Positions 36,613 through 48,642 of a stretch of DNA of 64,000 nt are shown here, piece by piece; position 1 is the stretch's first letter, and each line of letters starts with the position of its first letter. A program made the translations under genes and the position numbers. A model generated the notes under the pieces. It was not told the origin of the DNA and did no database searches. It was given only the letters and a program-made list of their open reading frames with translations. Origin of the DNA: Epiperipatus broadwayi (taxonomy: Eukaryota; Onychophora; Udeonychophora; Euonychophora; Peripatidae); assembly GCA_028023455.1 (NCBI GenBank), contig JAQFVV010006197.1, positions 20,581,254 to 20,645,253 of the forward strand. The letters are read 5' to 3'.

Positions 36613-38422
36613 ATATGCTATACTATTGTTTCTAGTATTTAAAAAATTATTTAATACAAAGTGAAAGATTTTTTTGAAGTTAATGATATTATAATTATTA
36701 TATTTAAATTTTTAGTAAAATTTAAAAGACAACATTTAAATAGTCTACAATAGGGCAACTTTCCAACAGACTTTCATGAGAAAACAGTATTTACATGGTT
36801 TTTAACCATCACATGATCAAACTTTAGCTAGATTTCATTTACTGACTAATTTGGATGGCTATGTGAATTGATTATATGATTTCTATTTGAAAACAAAATC
36901 TGAAGTCTGATTAAAATCTAAAAACATCCAAAGCCAAACCATAAGCATGAGAGGGATATATATCACCATTACATCCTTAAGTTTTAAGTGACTTCAGTTA
37001 AATCAACATTGTTGAAAATAAATAAAAAAGATATAAAAATAATATATCCAATAAATTGTTCTTTATGACTAATTTTAATTTAAAAAAAAAAACAATAGAA
37101 AATGTTTGGAGTGAATGAAAATTAAAAAGATAGAGTGTATTTATATTATGCAAAAGCCAATCTTTGAACATATTGTTTTGTGTTTCCATCATGAAAACAA
37201 AAAAAAGATTATATGTAATCTATTTACTTTTTACTATTTGTTTTCTTTTTGTAAAATTATTAAATATCAATTTTTAAATAAATAAGTGACATTTATATTT
37301 AAGATTTCATAAAATTTTAATGGCTTTTTTTGGAACAAATTATTCAAATTAAATTTTATAGTATTAAAATTCAATTTTAATACTTAAAGCAGAGTTTTTG
37401 TTATTTAAAGTTAGGTTTTATTAAGATTTATATAAAAAATGTTAATTTTTGGACAAATCATTATTTATTCTTTTAAAAATATTTTTACAACATGCAGGCT
37501 AAAATGAAGTCTTTTGTATTTGACAAATTACTGTGCTTATTTCTGTTTATTAATAATGTTTTTTTTTTAATTTGCAAAGTTAATATTTTATGTTTTAGGC
37601 TAATTTTGTTTATTAAACTTATAACATCAATAAAATCTGTAAAAATTGTATAGTGAAAGTTGAAAATAAGACTCTATTAATTACAAAAATTCAGTTAAAA
37701 AAAACTGATAATAAAAGACAATACTTGGTACAATGTATTGAATTTAGACATTATTTAAGAAAGTAAAACATTTTTTTTAAAACTATTATAACCATTTGAG
37801 TGGCATTTCCCAAAATCTTCAAATTTCCCAAAAAGAGTTAAGAATAATATTATTCAACCTGTATGTATATTTCTTTTCATTTTAAAAACAATTTATTGAT
37901 TTTTCTTCACAAGAAATCTATATTTGAGTGGTTTAGAAAAGTTTTGGGCAAATTCTTTTTTTTTCTAATCATTTATTTATATTGGAATTTGAGTAAAAAC
38001 TTACAAAATTATAGATTTTTTCAAAGTTTGGTTTTGGTATTGACTATATCTTTTATATAAGTAAAAAGTTTATTGATTAAATGAAAGCAATAATTTGACA
38101 CACACACACACACTCATATATATATATATATTGCCTAACACTAGTAAGGTAAAATTACAAAAAGTTTTACAAAATCTTCTTCACAACTCTAGTTGGCCTA
38201 TTAAACAAATATACCTTTTCAAGTGAAAACTATAAACATGAGCCTACATATAAATACACCACATGTAACTACCAGAAATCCAAATTCCAATCACCCTTAA
38301 TATTAAATGAAGTTCACATAAGATTGATGGTCTCAAATATATTAGGATTCTTCTTTCTATTATGTAGTTGTAAGACAAAACACTGGAATTTACTCTACAA
38401 TATCTATTCCACCAACATAGAT
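36613..38422. other. AT-rich stretch, no gene recognised
   Basis: Contains a (CA)n(TA)n microsatellite at about 38,098-38,132. No coding or RNA feature recognised. Confidence 0.5.
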
Positions 38423-38999
38423 ATGTGATGTGATGCACTATGGCATGTGTGAACTCAGAGTCAGGGATCTCATAATCACTAGATCAGGAGAGATCTGTTA
38501 GCCACCTTTTTTTGCCATTCCCAACCCTAAGTTTTTTTCCATATTCTTTTCTATCCTGCTCCATCCCATTTTTACAACATTATCTTTATCAACTCTATGG
38601 CTTTATATATGTATTACCCTTATCTTTTCCCAAACCTAGCATAAAAACCAAAAACCCACTTTCTGTATAAACACTTTATTTATATTTATTCTTCTACAAC
38701 TTCATTATTTGTACTCTTTCTCCTTGTAAGCATTTACTTTCAGTTACAGATGCCTAATATTTTATATGTCTTTTTTATGTAACTTGCAGACTAAGTCACC
38801 CATATTTTTTCATTTATGTGTATATTCTCTTGTTGTTAATGATCTTATTCAAGCCTTAAACAATAAATTACTTTCCTAGCTATTATCATAAATTAACTCC
38901 CATCCAATATTCTGTTTACTTCTATGTATATTTAATTTTTTTTACTCTCCATACTAGCTCTCCATCTCTCCAACTCTCTATTTTTTATTAATGCATTTA

Positions 39000-40730
39000 T
39001 TATTCTATCCCATTCCTTGTCACTATCACACTCAACCATTCTCCTAACACAATCGTCCCACCTTTTGTATAAATATATTGACATAAAAATCTTTATACAA
39101 ATCTTCTGCATACCATATTACCTTTCTCACCCATAGTGTTGCCTGTCCTTTACTCATAAGCCAATTAAATATTATTTTGGCTATTCTCTTATTATTCATA
39201 AAGTGCAATCTACTGAACATTTTCATTTTGCTTTTTGCATCTCTTATACAAAAATTGACCATCCCATTTCTCCTTGAATTGCCTCCTTTGCTGTCTGCAT
39301 ATCTGCATCTAATGCATATCTTCCCACTTCTCTTTGTAATTTTTTAAAGTAATTTAATACCCCTTTATGACACATAATGCATCATTACTATAAGTTAACT
39401 CTGCTACTGTCATTCCCTTCAATACAACTCTATATATATCATATTTATTATATGAAAACACTGTTAATTTCTTTATCAGTCCCTTTCATTTCATTGCTTT
39501 ATTTATCAATTTTTTCTCCCATCAATCTAAGCAATTTCTCAGATTCCTTAAGATGATTCCCAAATACTTAACCTTATATACCCCAATAAAAATTCTTTCT
39601 TTTCTCTTTTTCCAGCATTTATCATCATTACTTTTTGATTTTTCTTCACTAAATTTAATCCTCATCTCTTTACCCACCCTTGCACATGTCTACAGCATAA
39701 CCTCCATATCTTCCCTACTTTCTGTGCACAAGAAGGCAAATAAAACACTTGATAATGTATCATTTTTTGCCATCTATTGATATCTCTATCTTTTTTCCTA
39801 ATTCTTTCTATTGTTATCCTCATTTCTCTCTAATATAACAAAAAAAAAATAGGTGATATAAGGCATTCTTGCTTTAGTGCCACCCCATTTTTAACTTTAA
39901 CTAATTCTATATTTCCTAATTGATATGTAAAGTAATTATTTTCATAAATCTCTTAATAAGATCCACTAAAGCTCCATCCATTTCCAAATTTACTAAACTT
40001 ACCCATAATCTATTTCTATTTACTTTATCACATGCTTTCTCTATGTCTATAGTGACCATATATAACTGTCTACCTGTATTTTTTCTCATATTTATAAATT
40101 GTGTGACTACAAATAAACTCTCTCCTGTACACTTATCCAATCAGAAACCTCCTTGCATTCCTCTCACTATATTATTTTATTCCATCTACTTTGCAACCCT
40201 TCCAGCCAACCATATATGGAAAAATATTATATAACATTGATGTTACTGCTATTGGTCTATACTTGTTTAACTTTCTATGATCCTTACCATTTTCTTTAAA
40301 TAGTAGCCTTACTTTTGAATTGATTATTCCAGCTATCTGGAAATTCTCTCTTCTGTGTCATCTTATTAAAACATGATAATAGATTTAATTTTGTCCAATT
40401 TTCTAAATTCACCACTATCTCTGCTGACCATCCATCTAAATCTCTTGCCTTTACACATTTCAATTTCTTTTCTGCCTCATTCAATTCATTTTCTGTAAAT
40501 CTAATATTTCCATTACTATATGCTTTTATGTTTGTTATCACTCTGTCCTTCACATCAAACTTCCATTCTATATCCATTACATACTTAATTAAAATTGTCC
40601 CTACTTCTTCTCTAGAGCCATACTTTTTTTTCTCATCATCTAGTAATACTCCTTCTCTCCTCACTACATTCCTTTTTTTAATATATTCCAATTTTTTTTA
40701 CTTCCATCTCTTCCACTTTTATTAATATCC
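39000..40730 (-). pseudogene. Reverse transcriptase region of LINE copy A
   Basis: Minus-strand segments in order are KARDLDGWSAEIVV (the K-A-x-x-x-D-G block), NKMTQKREFPDSW, MDKCTGESLFVVTQFINMRK, then YMVTIDIEKACDKV. The last corresponds to motif A (D-x-x-K-A-F/C-D), with both acidic positions intact in this piece. NRLWVSLVNLEMDGALVDLI follows. Lower coordinates carry thumb sequences including KSKMKMFSRLHFMNNKRIAK, shared with the 3.1-kb copy. The FADD region near 39,720 is damaged. The pieces lie in different frames, separated by stops and indels. Confidence 0.8.
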
Positions 40731-41149
40731 TCCAAAAATTTACTATTTAAGTTCATCTCTTTCTATAATTATCTATTTTAGCCAACTTTTTTAAAAATAC
40801 TTTTCTAATTTAATATTAACATCTTTTTTACTTCTTTGTTTTTAATAGCACATTTATACTCTCTTCATGCTTTTTTACTCTCTTTTGCATATTTACTAAT
40901 TTTCACTTTTGTATTACTTTTATTCTTCTGAATATTTTCACCTAAAAACATATTTGCCACTTTTTTTACTTCACCACATCAGTCTTTATATTTATCCTCA
41001 ACAAACTCTTCCATGATTTCTTCTACTTTTGTTTTATATTCGTCTAACTTATTTTTATCATTCATTCTCTGACCTCATCTTTCACTATCCTTTCTAGTTT
41101 TATTACTATTTTTCATCACTTTACTAACCATTTCTATTACAAAAAAATT

Positions 41150-41864
41150 ATGATCACTATTACATACTCTTTCTTCATTATCAAACACTTTAATTTTCTA
41201 TACTTTATTCATTCCTTTTTTTTCTACTAACACATAATCTAGTAAAATATATTATTTCGAGACCATGTGTATTATTCTTCATAAATATGTGATAAATTTT
41301 CAATGCTCAAATTCATTTTCTACAATTTTTGTTATTCATGTCATCAATTTCTTCAATATGCCCATTCATATTCTCTATAACCATTATTTTCTTCCCCTTT
41401 CTTTTGAAACTCTGTATATCCTTAACTAAGCATTCATATAGTTTGACTATCTCCAATGGCCATATACACTATAGCCACTATCCACTTTTGCCTTCCTGAC
41501 CTTATCTCAAACCATAAATGTTCTTGACACTTAAACAGAATTTAAATATTTTTTTGATATAACTCCTATATCGCAATCACTTTTTTATATTTATACTCTG
41601 CCATACCGAGTCTTTCAGTGTAGGTTCTTCTTCTCTTAGATGTGTTTACATTACTGCTAATACCTCAAGCTCTTCATTTTTAACTGCTTTGTTTAATTTC
41701 AGCCACTTTTCTATTCTCTTTCCATCTTGCATATTCAAATATTCAATTTTCACAATTTCTTCTTTTCTTACTATCCTTTTATAAATTCTTTTGACTCCTT
41801 CTTCACTATTACATTTGTAAGTAGCTTGAATATCATTAATTTTACAGACCCATTCCCTCTTCAC
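41150..41864 (-). pseudogene. AP-type endonuclease region of LINE copy A
   Basis: The frame at 41,646-41,864 ends ...EELEVLAVM, then a stop and THLREEEP. This aligns with the E-T-H-L/K motif of LINE apurinic endonucleases with the metal-binding Glu codon turned into a stop (GAA to TAA). Downstream pieces include a TWSRNN-like segment (the T-W-x-R-x-x-x block), a D-Y-V-L-like piece and NEERVCNSDHNFFVIEMV, the S-D-H motif near the domain end. Domain order and spacing fit a complete but broken endonuclease. It lies between the esterase-like region and the reverse transcriptase. Confidence 0.78.
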
Positions 41865-41868
41865 ACCT

Positions 41869-42849
41869 ATGTTTATATCTAAATCAGCTACCCTTTGTTT
41901 ATTTCTTACATCTCATCTATTCTTCTTCTTTTTGATTATACTGCAATTTAAAACTCTACCTCATTTTATAAATTTCCTGAACTCTAATATTTTTTTTTAT
42001 AAATCAAATTCCCTAATATTTCATTTTCTTGCTTTGCTAAGCACAATTCACCTTTACTATACAACTTCTTTTACTAATAAAAAATCTCCCACATCTGCAA
42101 ACATAACATTATTTCTCTTGCATAATTTTTTTAATCTCTCATTTTTAGAACACACCCTATCTAACATATCCCTATTATCAAATATTGGTAATGATCCAAC
42201 TATTCCAACTCATTCTTTAGTTTTACTCAAATTACTAATCAATTCTTTGTACTCACCCATTACTCTCTCCAATGGCTCTGACAAATTATTTGTCTCTATC
42301 ATAAAATATACATCTCCACTTCCTTGTTTCTTTACCTTATCTGTACTAGCTCCAGGCAAACAGATTTTTACTAACCTGTTTCTATTTTCCCTTGCAATTA
42401 CATCTCCACATCCTCTAATTTGTGAGTCTCCTATCAATCCTATCTCATAGTTTACTTTCCCTATTTTATTTGTAACATTCTTTTCCACCCTTTGGACTTG
42501 CTTATTTAGTTTTTCCATATCATTTCTATTCATTAATTTCTTAATCTGCTCACATTTCATTTCTAATGATTTTAATTTTGCTTCTACATTATTTACCTCT
42601 TCCTCTATCTTATTTATTCTTTGGCTAACTATCTCCATTGCTCTACCTATTTTGTCTTCCATATTTCTCTAACTACATTTTGTTCCATTTCTCCTGACTT
42701 TCTCTTTAAACTATCTACAGTTAGAAATTATTTTTTATCTTTTTTATCACATTTACATATGATATATGGAACCATACACCTGTTACATTCTTTCTCGTGT
42801 CACTTAAGCATTTCAAATAATAAACCTTATCACATATGTTACATGCAAT
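41869..42849 (-). pseudogene. LINE ORF1-like region: Cys finger, coiled coil, SGNH esterase
   Basis: At the 5' edge CNICDKVYYLKC followed by W and, after a frame break, C-K-C resembles a PHD-type finger with its His replaced by Tyr and its first Cys pair truncated away. The 150-codon frame at 42,210-42,662 begins MEDKIGRAMEIVSQRINKIE, a heptad-rich coiled coil, then IGDSQIRGCGDV and LPGAST, which fit the GDS (block I) and the following block of SGNH hydrolases. Downstream VGSLPIFDNRD and NNVMFADVGDF fit the later blocks. Esterase domains are known in ORF1 proteins of CR1-, L2-like LINEs. No gap to the endonuclease is obvious, so a fused protein is possible but not provable with these breaks. 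Confidence 0.7.
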
Positions 42850-44020
42850 ATGATGTGATGCACTGTGACCTCCTTTTTCAGAGTCAGGAATCTCTCAACC
42901 ACTATGCCCAGAGAAACTTGTTAGCCACTTTACCTTCTCTTTTCATTTCCCACCCTAAGTTTTTTCCATATTCTTCTATATCATGCTCCATTTGATTTCC
43001 ACAGCATAATCTTTGTCAAATCCATGGTCTTTACATCTAAATCCCCCTTATCTTTTCCCAAACCCAGCATAAAAACCAAGAACCCACTTTCTGTACAATC
43101 ACTTTGTTTATATTTATTCTTTCACAATTTCATTATTTGTACTCTCTCTGCTTGCAGGCACTTACATTCAATTAACAAAGGCTTAATATTTTCTATGCCT
43201 TCCTTACACAACTTGGAGATTAAATCACACACATTCATCAATTTACATGTATATTCTCTTGTTACTAAAGATCCTGTTCAATTTTTAAACAGTAAATTAC
43301 TTTCCTTGCTATTATCATAAATTAGCTCATACCCAATATTCTGCTTATTTCTATATATATTTAAATTGTTTTTGCTCTCCATACTAGTTCTCTATCTCTC
43401 CAACTCCTTTTTTTTATTAATGCTCTATTCTTTTATCCCATTTCTTGCCACTATGACATGAAACAATTCTCCTAACATAATCATCCCATCTTTTATATAA
43501 TTATACTGACATAAATTTTTTATCCAAATGTTCTGCATAATATACAAACTTTCTCATTCATCTTATTACCTGCCCTTTACTCATAACCTAATTAAATACT
43601 ATTTTGGCTATTCTCTTATTATCCATAGATTGCAATCTACTGAACATTTTCATTTTGCTTTTTACATCTCTCATATAAAAACTTGACAATCCCATTTCTC
43701 ATTGAATTGCCTCCTTTACTGTCCACCCATCTGCATCTAATGCATGGCCTTGTAATTCTATTTGTACTTTTTCTAAGTAATCTAACATCCCTTTACTAAC
43801 ACATAATGTATCATTACCATATGTTAATCAGGCTACTGCCACCCCCTTCATACAATTCTAGCTACATCATATTTATTATATGAAAACACTGTTAATTTCT
43901 TTATCAGTTTCTTTTTTTGTTTTGCTTCATTTATTATTTTTTATCCCATTCATCCAAGCAGTTTCTCTGATTACTTAAGATGACTCCTAAATAGTTATAT
44001 TTATTTAGCACATTTAATAT
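42850..44020 (-). mobile_element. 5'-truncated LINE copy B of the train
   Basis: The 3' tail ATGATGTGATGCACTGTGAC lies at 42,850 immediately against the truncated 5' end of copy A. On the minus strand it covers the C-terminal region and thumb, with KSKMKMF...DNKRIAK-type sequence near 43,620, and stops at a 5' truncation about 44,018. Many stops are present. Confidence 0.85.
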
Positions 44021-44023
44021 GTG

Positions 44024-44654
44024 TTGTGATGTGATGTGATGCACTGTGACTTCTTATATGGAATCAGGAATCTCTCAGCTACTATACCCAGAGAAACCTG
44101 TTAGCCACTTTATCTTCCCTTTCCATTCCCCACCCTAAATTTTTTCCATAATCTGCATCAATCAGTTTCCACAACATAATCTTTGTCAACTCCATGGTCT
44201 TCATATCTAAATCTCTTTTATATTTTTCCAAACACAGCCTAAAAACAATAAGCCACTTTCTGTGTAATCACCTTATTCATATTTATTCTTCAATAACTTT
44301 CTGTTTTCAAGCATTTACATTGAATTAACAGATGCCCAATATTTTCTATGTCTTTCTTACAAACTTGCAGACTAAATCACCCATATTTTTTCATTTAAGT
44401 GTATATTCCCTTGTTGCTAAAGATCTCATTTGAGCCTCAAACAATAAACTACTTTCCTTGCTATTATCATAAATCAACTCACACCCAATGTTCATTTACT
44501 TCTATATATATTTAAATTCTTTTTATTCTCCATACTAGTTCTCCATTTCTCCAACTCCCTATTCTTTATTAATGCATTTATTTTTATCCCATTCCTTATC
44601 ACTATAACATTCAACAATCCTCCTAACACAATCATCCATCTTTTGTACAAGTAA
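44024..44654 (-). mobile_element. 5'-truncated LINE copy C of the train
   Basis: The tail is TTGTGATGTGATGTGATGCA at about 44,024. It contains only the 3'-most 630 bp (Cys/His region and 3' end), with the same landmarks as copies B and E (AACCTGTTAGCCACTTTAT, ACAACATAATCTTTGTCAAC). Its 5' end adjoins the tail of copy D with only a few extra bases (GTAAC). Confidence 0.85.
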
Positions 44655-44915
44655 CATGTGATGTGATGCACTGTGACTTCTCCTTAAACAGAGTCAGAAA
44701 TCTCTCAGCAACTATGCCCAGAGAAACCCGTTAGCCACTTTACTTTTCCATTCCATTCTCCACCCTAAGTTTTCCCATAATTTGCTCCATCCCATTTCCA
44801 CAACATAATCTTTGTCAACTCTATGGCTTTTATAGCTAAATCCCCCTTTATCTTTTCCCAAACCCAGCATAAAAACCAATAACCCACTTTCTGTATAATC
44901 ACTTTGTTCATATAG
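44655..44915 (-). mobile_element. 5'-truncated LINE copy D of the train (260 bp)
   Basis: This is the shortest member. It runs from the ATGTGATGTGATGCACTGTG tail through ACAACATAATCTTTGTCAAC to CACTTTCTGTATAATCAC, then is cut. The minus-strand frame YEQSDYTESGLLVFMLGLGK is the C-terminal peptide common to the family. Confidence 0.85.
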
Positions 44916-45718
44916 CATTTGATGTGATGTAATGTGATGTACTGTGGCTTCTCCTTAAATAGAGTCAGGAATCTCTCAGCAATTATTCTCAGAAAAACCT
45001 GTTAGCCATTTTATTTTTCATTGGCCACTCTATGTTTTTCTCATATTCTACTCCATCCCATTTCCACAACATAATCTTTGTCAACTCTATGGCATTTATA
45101 TCTAAATCCCCCTTATCTTTTCCCAAACCCAGCATAAAAACCAAAAATCCATTTTCTGTATAATCACTTTTTTCATATTTATTCTTTCATAACTTCATTA
45201 TCTGTACACTTTTTGTTTTCAAGCATTTACATTCAATTAACAGATGCCTAATATTTTCTATTCCTTCTTTACACAATTTACAGACAAAATCACTCATATT
45301 TTTCTATTTACATGTGTTATTCTCTTGTTGCTAAAGATCCCATTCGAGCCTTAAACAATAAACTACTTTCCTTACAATTATCATATATTAACTTGCACCT
45401 AATATTCTGTTTACTTCTATATATTGTGCCCTTTTGTATGGGTCACCATTTATCAAGAAGTAAGGGTACATATATATATAAATATATATATATATAAACT
45501 CTTTTTACTCTCCATATTAGTTCTCCATCTCTCTAACTCCCTATTCTTTATTAATAAATCTATTCTTTTATCCCATTTCTTACCACTATAACACTCAACA
45601 ATCCTCCTAACACAATCATCCCATCTTTTGTACAAATATACTGATATAAATTCTTTATCCAAATCTTTTGCATACTGCATTGCCTTTCTCACCCATCTTG
45701 TTGTCTGCCGTCTGCAGT
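44916..45718 (-). mobile_element. 5'-truncated LINE copy E of the train
   Basis: The tail (TTTGATGTGATGTAATGTGA) at about 44,918 adjoins copy D. On the minus strand it encodes RWVRKAMQYAKDLDKEFISV and VRRIVECYSGKKWDKRIDLL of the family's RT connection region, then the Cys/His region. A 47-bp insertion interrupts it at 45,425-45,471. The 5' truncation is about 45,718. It is the 5'-most copy in transcript orientation. Confidence 0.85.
45425..45471. mobile_element. 47-bp mini-insertion with short inverted ends
   Basis: Within copy E, TGTGCCCTTTTGTATGGGTC ... AGTAAGGGTACA separates TATAT stretches that are contiguous in the sister copies. The ends TGTGCCCTT and AAGGGTACA are imperfect 9-bp inverted repeats, flanked by TATA on both sides. 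It could be a tiny DNA-transposon remnant or a filler insertion. Confidence 0.45.
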
Positions 45719-46848
45719 AGCATTTACAAATTAAAATTTCTAAATTTAAAATCTCCGTAAAAATCACATAATGAAAATGCCCAACTTTCCATAATTTGTG
45801 TATTGCTTATTTAATAAATTTTTCATATTTATAAACTATACCTCTTTGATTTTCTTTTTCTTAAATTATTTTTCACAGGTAAAAAAAAACCATTTTCAAA
45901 ACAAAACTTTCGTTATAAGTAATTGAATGTGCTGGACACAAATTTAAATCTATCCATAGAATTATATAATTTTGTATACAATTGTTGATGTTCACGATTT
46001 TTTTTTTTAACTCACAAAAATAAGTAAACTCTTTTTTGCATATAACATTTTTTAATTTTATAAACAATATTTTTTCTATTAATAATCAACTTATCAAGAT
46101 TTAGTATTATATTACAAAAAAATTAGAAAAACAACTGATGTAATCATACCATACTCTGCACTATTTATATACAGATAAAATTTACTTTTTCTCCCTCAAC
46201 TAAACTACACTTGTTGAAGGAAGTAATATACATACTGAGACAAAAAATGGATTTCATTTACATTTAAATGTTAATATTGTAGGATTTAATGAGTTTCTGA
46301 TTTGAAAATTATAACTATAAATGCTACTGGAGATAGCAATCACACTATAAGGTCGATATTGTTGTAATTTATTTATTTATTTATATGCTGGTATGTACAA
46401 AATTGTATAGTTAATATAAATGTTTTAATTAATATATATATATTTTCGAATTGATCACATTTCCATAAATTATTAATAATGATACACCAGTATTTTTAAT
46501 CAAACTGATTGTATGCATGAAATAATTGCATAACATACAATAACATACATCTCAATTTTTATAAAAACAAATGTTTAACAGATGATATTAATAATAATAT
46601 CAGTCAAAGTGACTATAAGTTTTAAGCCAGCATATGCAAATGATTGTTTTATCGGTGCATTCAGTTTGATAAAGAGGTTGGTATATTGATATCAACAATG
46701 TGTGAATGTTGGTTACAAAATTATTGAATGCTATAACTAGAGGATAGATCATTTATAGCTATTGCCATTTTGAGAAAATATTCTCTATTATTACATACAT
46801 ATTAAGCATATATATATATCATTTACAATTATTTCCTAGTAAAAAAAC
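45719..46848. other. AT-rich stretch, no gene recognised
   Basis: No coding family, RNA gene or long paired repeat found. Confidence 0.5.
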
Positions 46849-47686
46849 ATATGGTACTGTGGTATTAGAGCTGCGACATGAAGAATTATAATCGTTTAAT
46901 CATTAAATTGATTAGATTATTAACTCAAAAACATATTTTAAAATCTACATTAAAAAAAAAAACAATTTAACAAAAAAAATACGAAAAGCATTAATGTGAA
47001 GAATAGTTAAAATGCGTGTTTAAATCAAATTGAGTGTGTTTGCACGTGCATATTCTACATAATCTATTTTAAGACATTGTGCAGGCTTACACCTGCATTT
47101 ATATATGTAACATATGCGGGATTCGAACTTCGACTTTCACACGACCTACAACCCTCAGTGCCATCTTATATTGCTGACTCACCTGATCACACACACATTG
47201 AAAAGACAAATAATCACCAATATTGGTATTTCATGCTAAACCAGCACTCATTAAATTATGAAGATTGGTTATCTTAATATAAAGCTGAGTACTAATTGTA
47301 TGTATGTGTGGAGATGGTAATCTGAACCAACTAATGAATGCTGGTTTAGCACGAAATACTTTTATTGGTGATTATTTATCTTTTCAACAGCAATATAAGA
47401 TGGCACTGAGAGTTGTAGGTCATGTGAAAGTCTGAGTTCGAATCCCGCATATATTACATATATAAATGCAGGTGTAAGCCTTACAATGTATTAAAATAGA
47501 TTATGCAGAATATAACACGCATTTTAACTATTCTTCACATTAATGCTTTTCGTATTTTTTTTGTTAAATTGTTTTTTTTTTAAAATGTAGATTTTAAAAT
47601 ATGTTTTTGATTTAATAACCTAATTAATTTAATGATTAAACGATTATAATTCTTCTCGTCGCAGCTCTAATACCACAGTGCCATAT
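46849..47686. repeat. Palindrome P1, about 840 bp, containing family X copy 4
   Basis: ATATGGTACTGTGGTATTAG at the left end is matched by CTAATACCACAGTGCCATAT at the right. Complementarity continues inward through AATCGTTTAATCATTAAATT, GTGCAGGCTTACACCTGCAT, GGGATTCGAACTTCGACTTT and AATAATCACCAATATTGGTA to a centre of about 80 bp near 47,265. The arms are about 370 bp with few mismatches. The inner part is the family X foldback. The outer part is additional flanking sequence copied into both arms. No coding content. Confidence 0.88.
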
Positions 47687-47945
47687 ATATATATATATAT
47701 ATGTGTATGTAATAAATAAAGTTTGATATCTGTATTCGTTTCACAATATATGTAATATACAAATCAATATATATATCAAAATACAGTACAATTTATATAA
47801 ATTATATTCTTTTAGAAGTACTTTCAACTATACACTTTGTAGTCTTTATCAACTATATAACATAGAATAATCAAAACGAGACAACCTTTAACAATACCCA
47901 TAGTTCAATTCAGATTTCCCACAATTCTGTTATCTTAACATTTGT

Positions 47946-48617
47946 TTACTGGTGATTCATTAACATTTGACGATTTCTTGAAATCAACATAACCTCTTTT
48001 ATTTTACGTTTATTATGACAATGTTCAATTTGAATAATTTTCATATTTTTATAATCAAATTTAAATCCATATTGACAAGATTTATTATGATCAAATATAA
48101 TAGATGATGAAGGTTTATTTACATCTGTTCCATATTGATTCTCTTTTTGAATTCTATTATATAAAAGCATATGCTCTTTTATTCTCTTCTCAAATGAAGA
48201 CTTAGATTCACCAATGTATTGTACACCACATCCACATATCAATCTATATATAATAGAATTTTGATTAAACTTTGAATTTTGAATTTTAGAATTATTAAGT
48301 AATCTATTTATGTTATTTGTAGAGAAAAAAGCAATATGACACAAACCATTATAAATTTTCCTAATAAACTTGACCTGCTCATCTGATATAAATGGCATTG
48401 AAATCCATTTCATTTTGATATTTTTATTTTTAATTTTATTATAGTGTTGATTTCTTTTAAATCCTTTAATAATATTAACAATCGCATTTTTATAATAACC
48501 AATTTTCAACAAACCATTAACAAATAAATGTACATTTTTAATTTTATCACTAGAATATTTGCATAATTTTTCATTTCGAAATAAGAATGATTTCAATCCA
48601 GACAGCTTATGACACAT
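47946..48617 (-). CDS. Penelope-like element C-terminal region with GIY-YIG nuclease (left copy, open)
   Basis: The frame of 223 codons is open from a Met at the truncation to TAA. Residues 1-110 are basic and match the region between reverse transcriptase and nuclease in Penelope-like elements (KWISMPFISDEQVKFIRKIY, then the CHIAFFSTNNINRLL block). Residues 120-210 form the GIY-YIG domain: IYRLICGCGVQYIGES supplies the two Tyr-containing strands, and FEKRIKEHM supplies the Arg and the E-H of the next helix. A downstream Glu in IIQIEH may be the metal ligand. The RT palm is absent, so it is a fragment rather than an autonomous protein. The start is imposed by truncation. The right copy reads past the point where this one has TAA, so the C-terminus here may be slightly shortened. 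Confidence 0.85.
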   Translation of the reverse strand: MCHKLSGLKSFLFRNEKLCKYSSDKIKNVHLFVNGLLKIGYYKNAIVNIIKGFKRNQHYNKIKNKNIKMKWISMPFISDEQVKFIRKIYNGLCHIAFFSTNNINRLLNNSKIQNSKFNQNSIIYRLICGCGVQYIGESKSSFEKRIKEHMLLYNRIQKENQYGTDVNKPSSSIIFDHNKSCQYGFKFDYKNMKIIQIEHCHNKRKIKEVMLISRNRQMLMNHQ

Positions 48618-48642
48618 AGGAACATGTGATTCATATGTTCCT

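Larger units (their letters stand above)
38423..42849 (-). mobile_element. Longest LINE copy of the train (copy A), about 4.4 kb
   Basis: On the minus strand this copy runs from about 42,849 to a GTGATGTGATG tail at 38,423-38,436. Domains in transcript order are a partial PHD-like Cys finger, a coiled coil, an SGNH-type esterase region, an AP-type endonuclease, a reverse transcriptase and a C-terminal Cys/His region. Frames are broken many times, so the copy is inactive. Its 5' end is cut inside the Cys finger, directly beside the tail of copy B. The domain set resembles CR1/L2-type elements, in which the ORF1 protein carries an esterase domain, but the GATG-type tail is its own diagnostic feature. 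Confidence 0.88.

Noticed and set aside
41869-42450. 193-codon plus-strand open frame
   Set aside because: Antisense shadow of the LINE ORF1-like region; composition (Ser, Phe, Leu rich) is typical of reverse-strand A-rich coding sequence.
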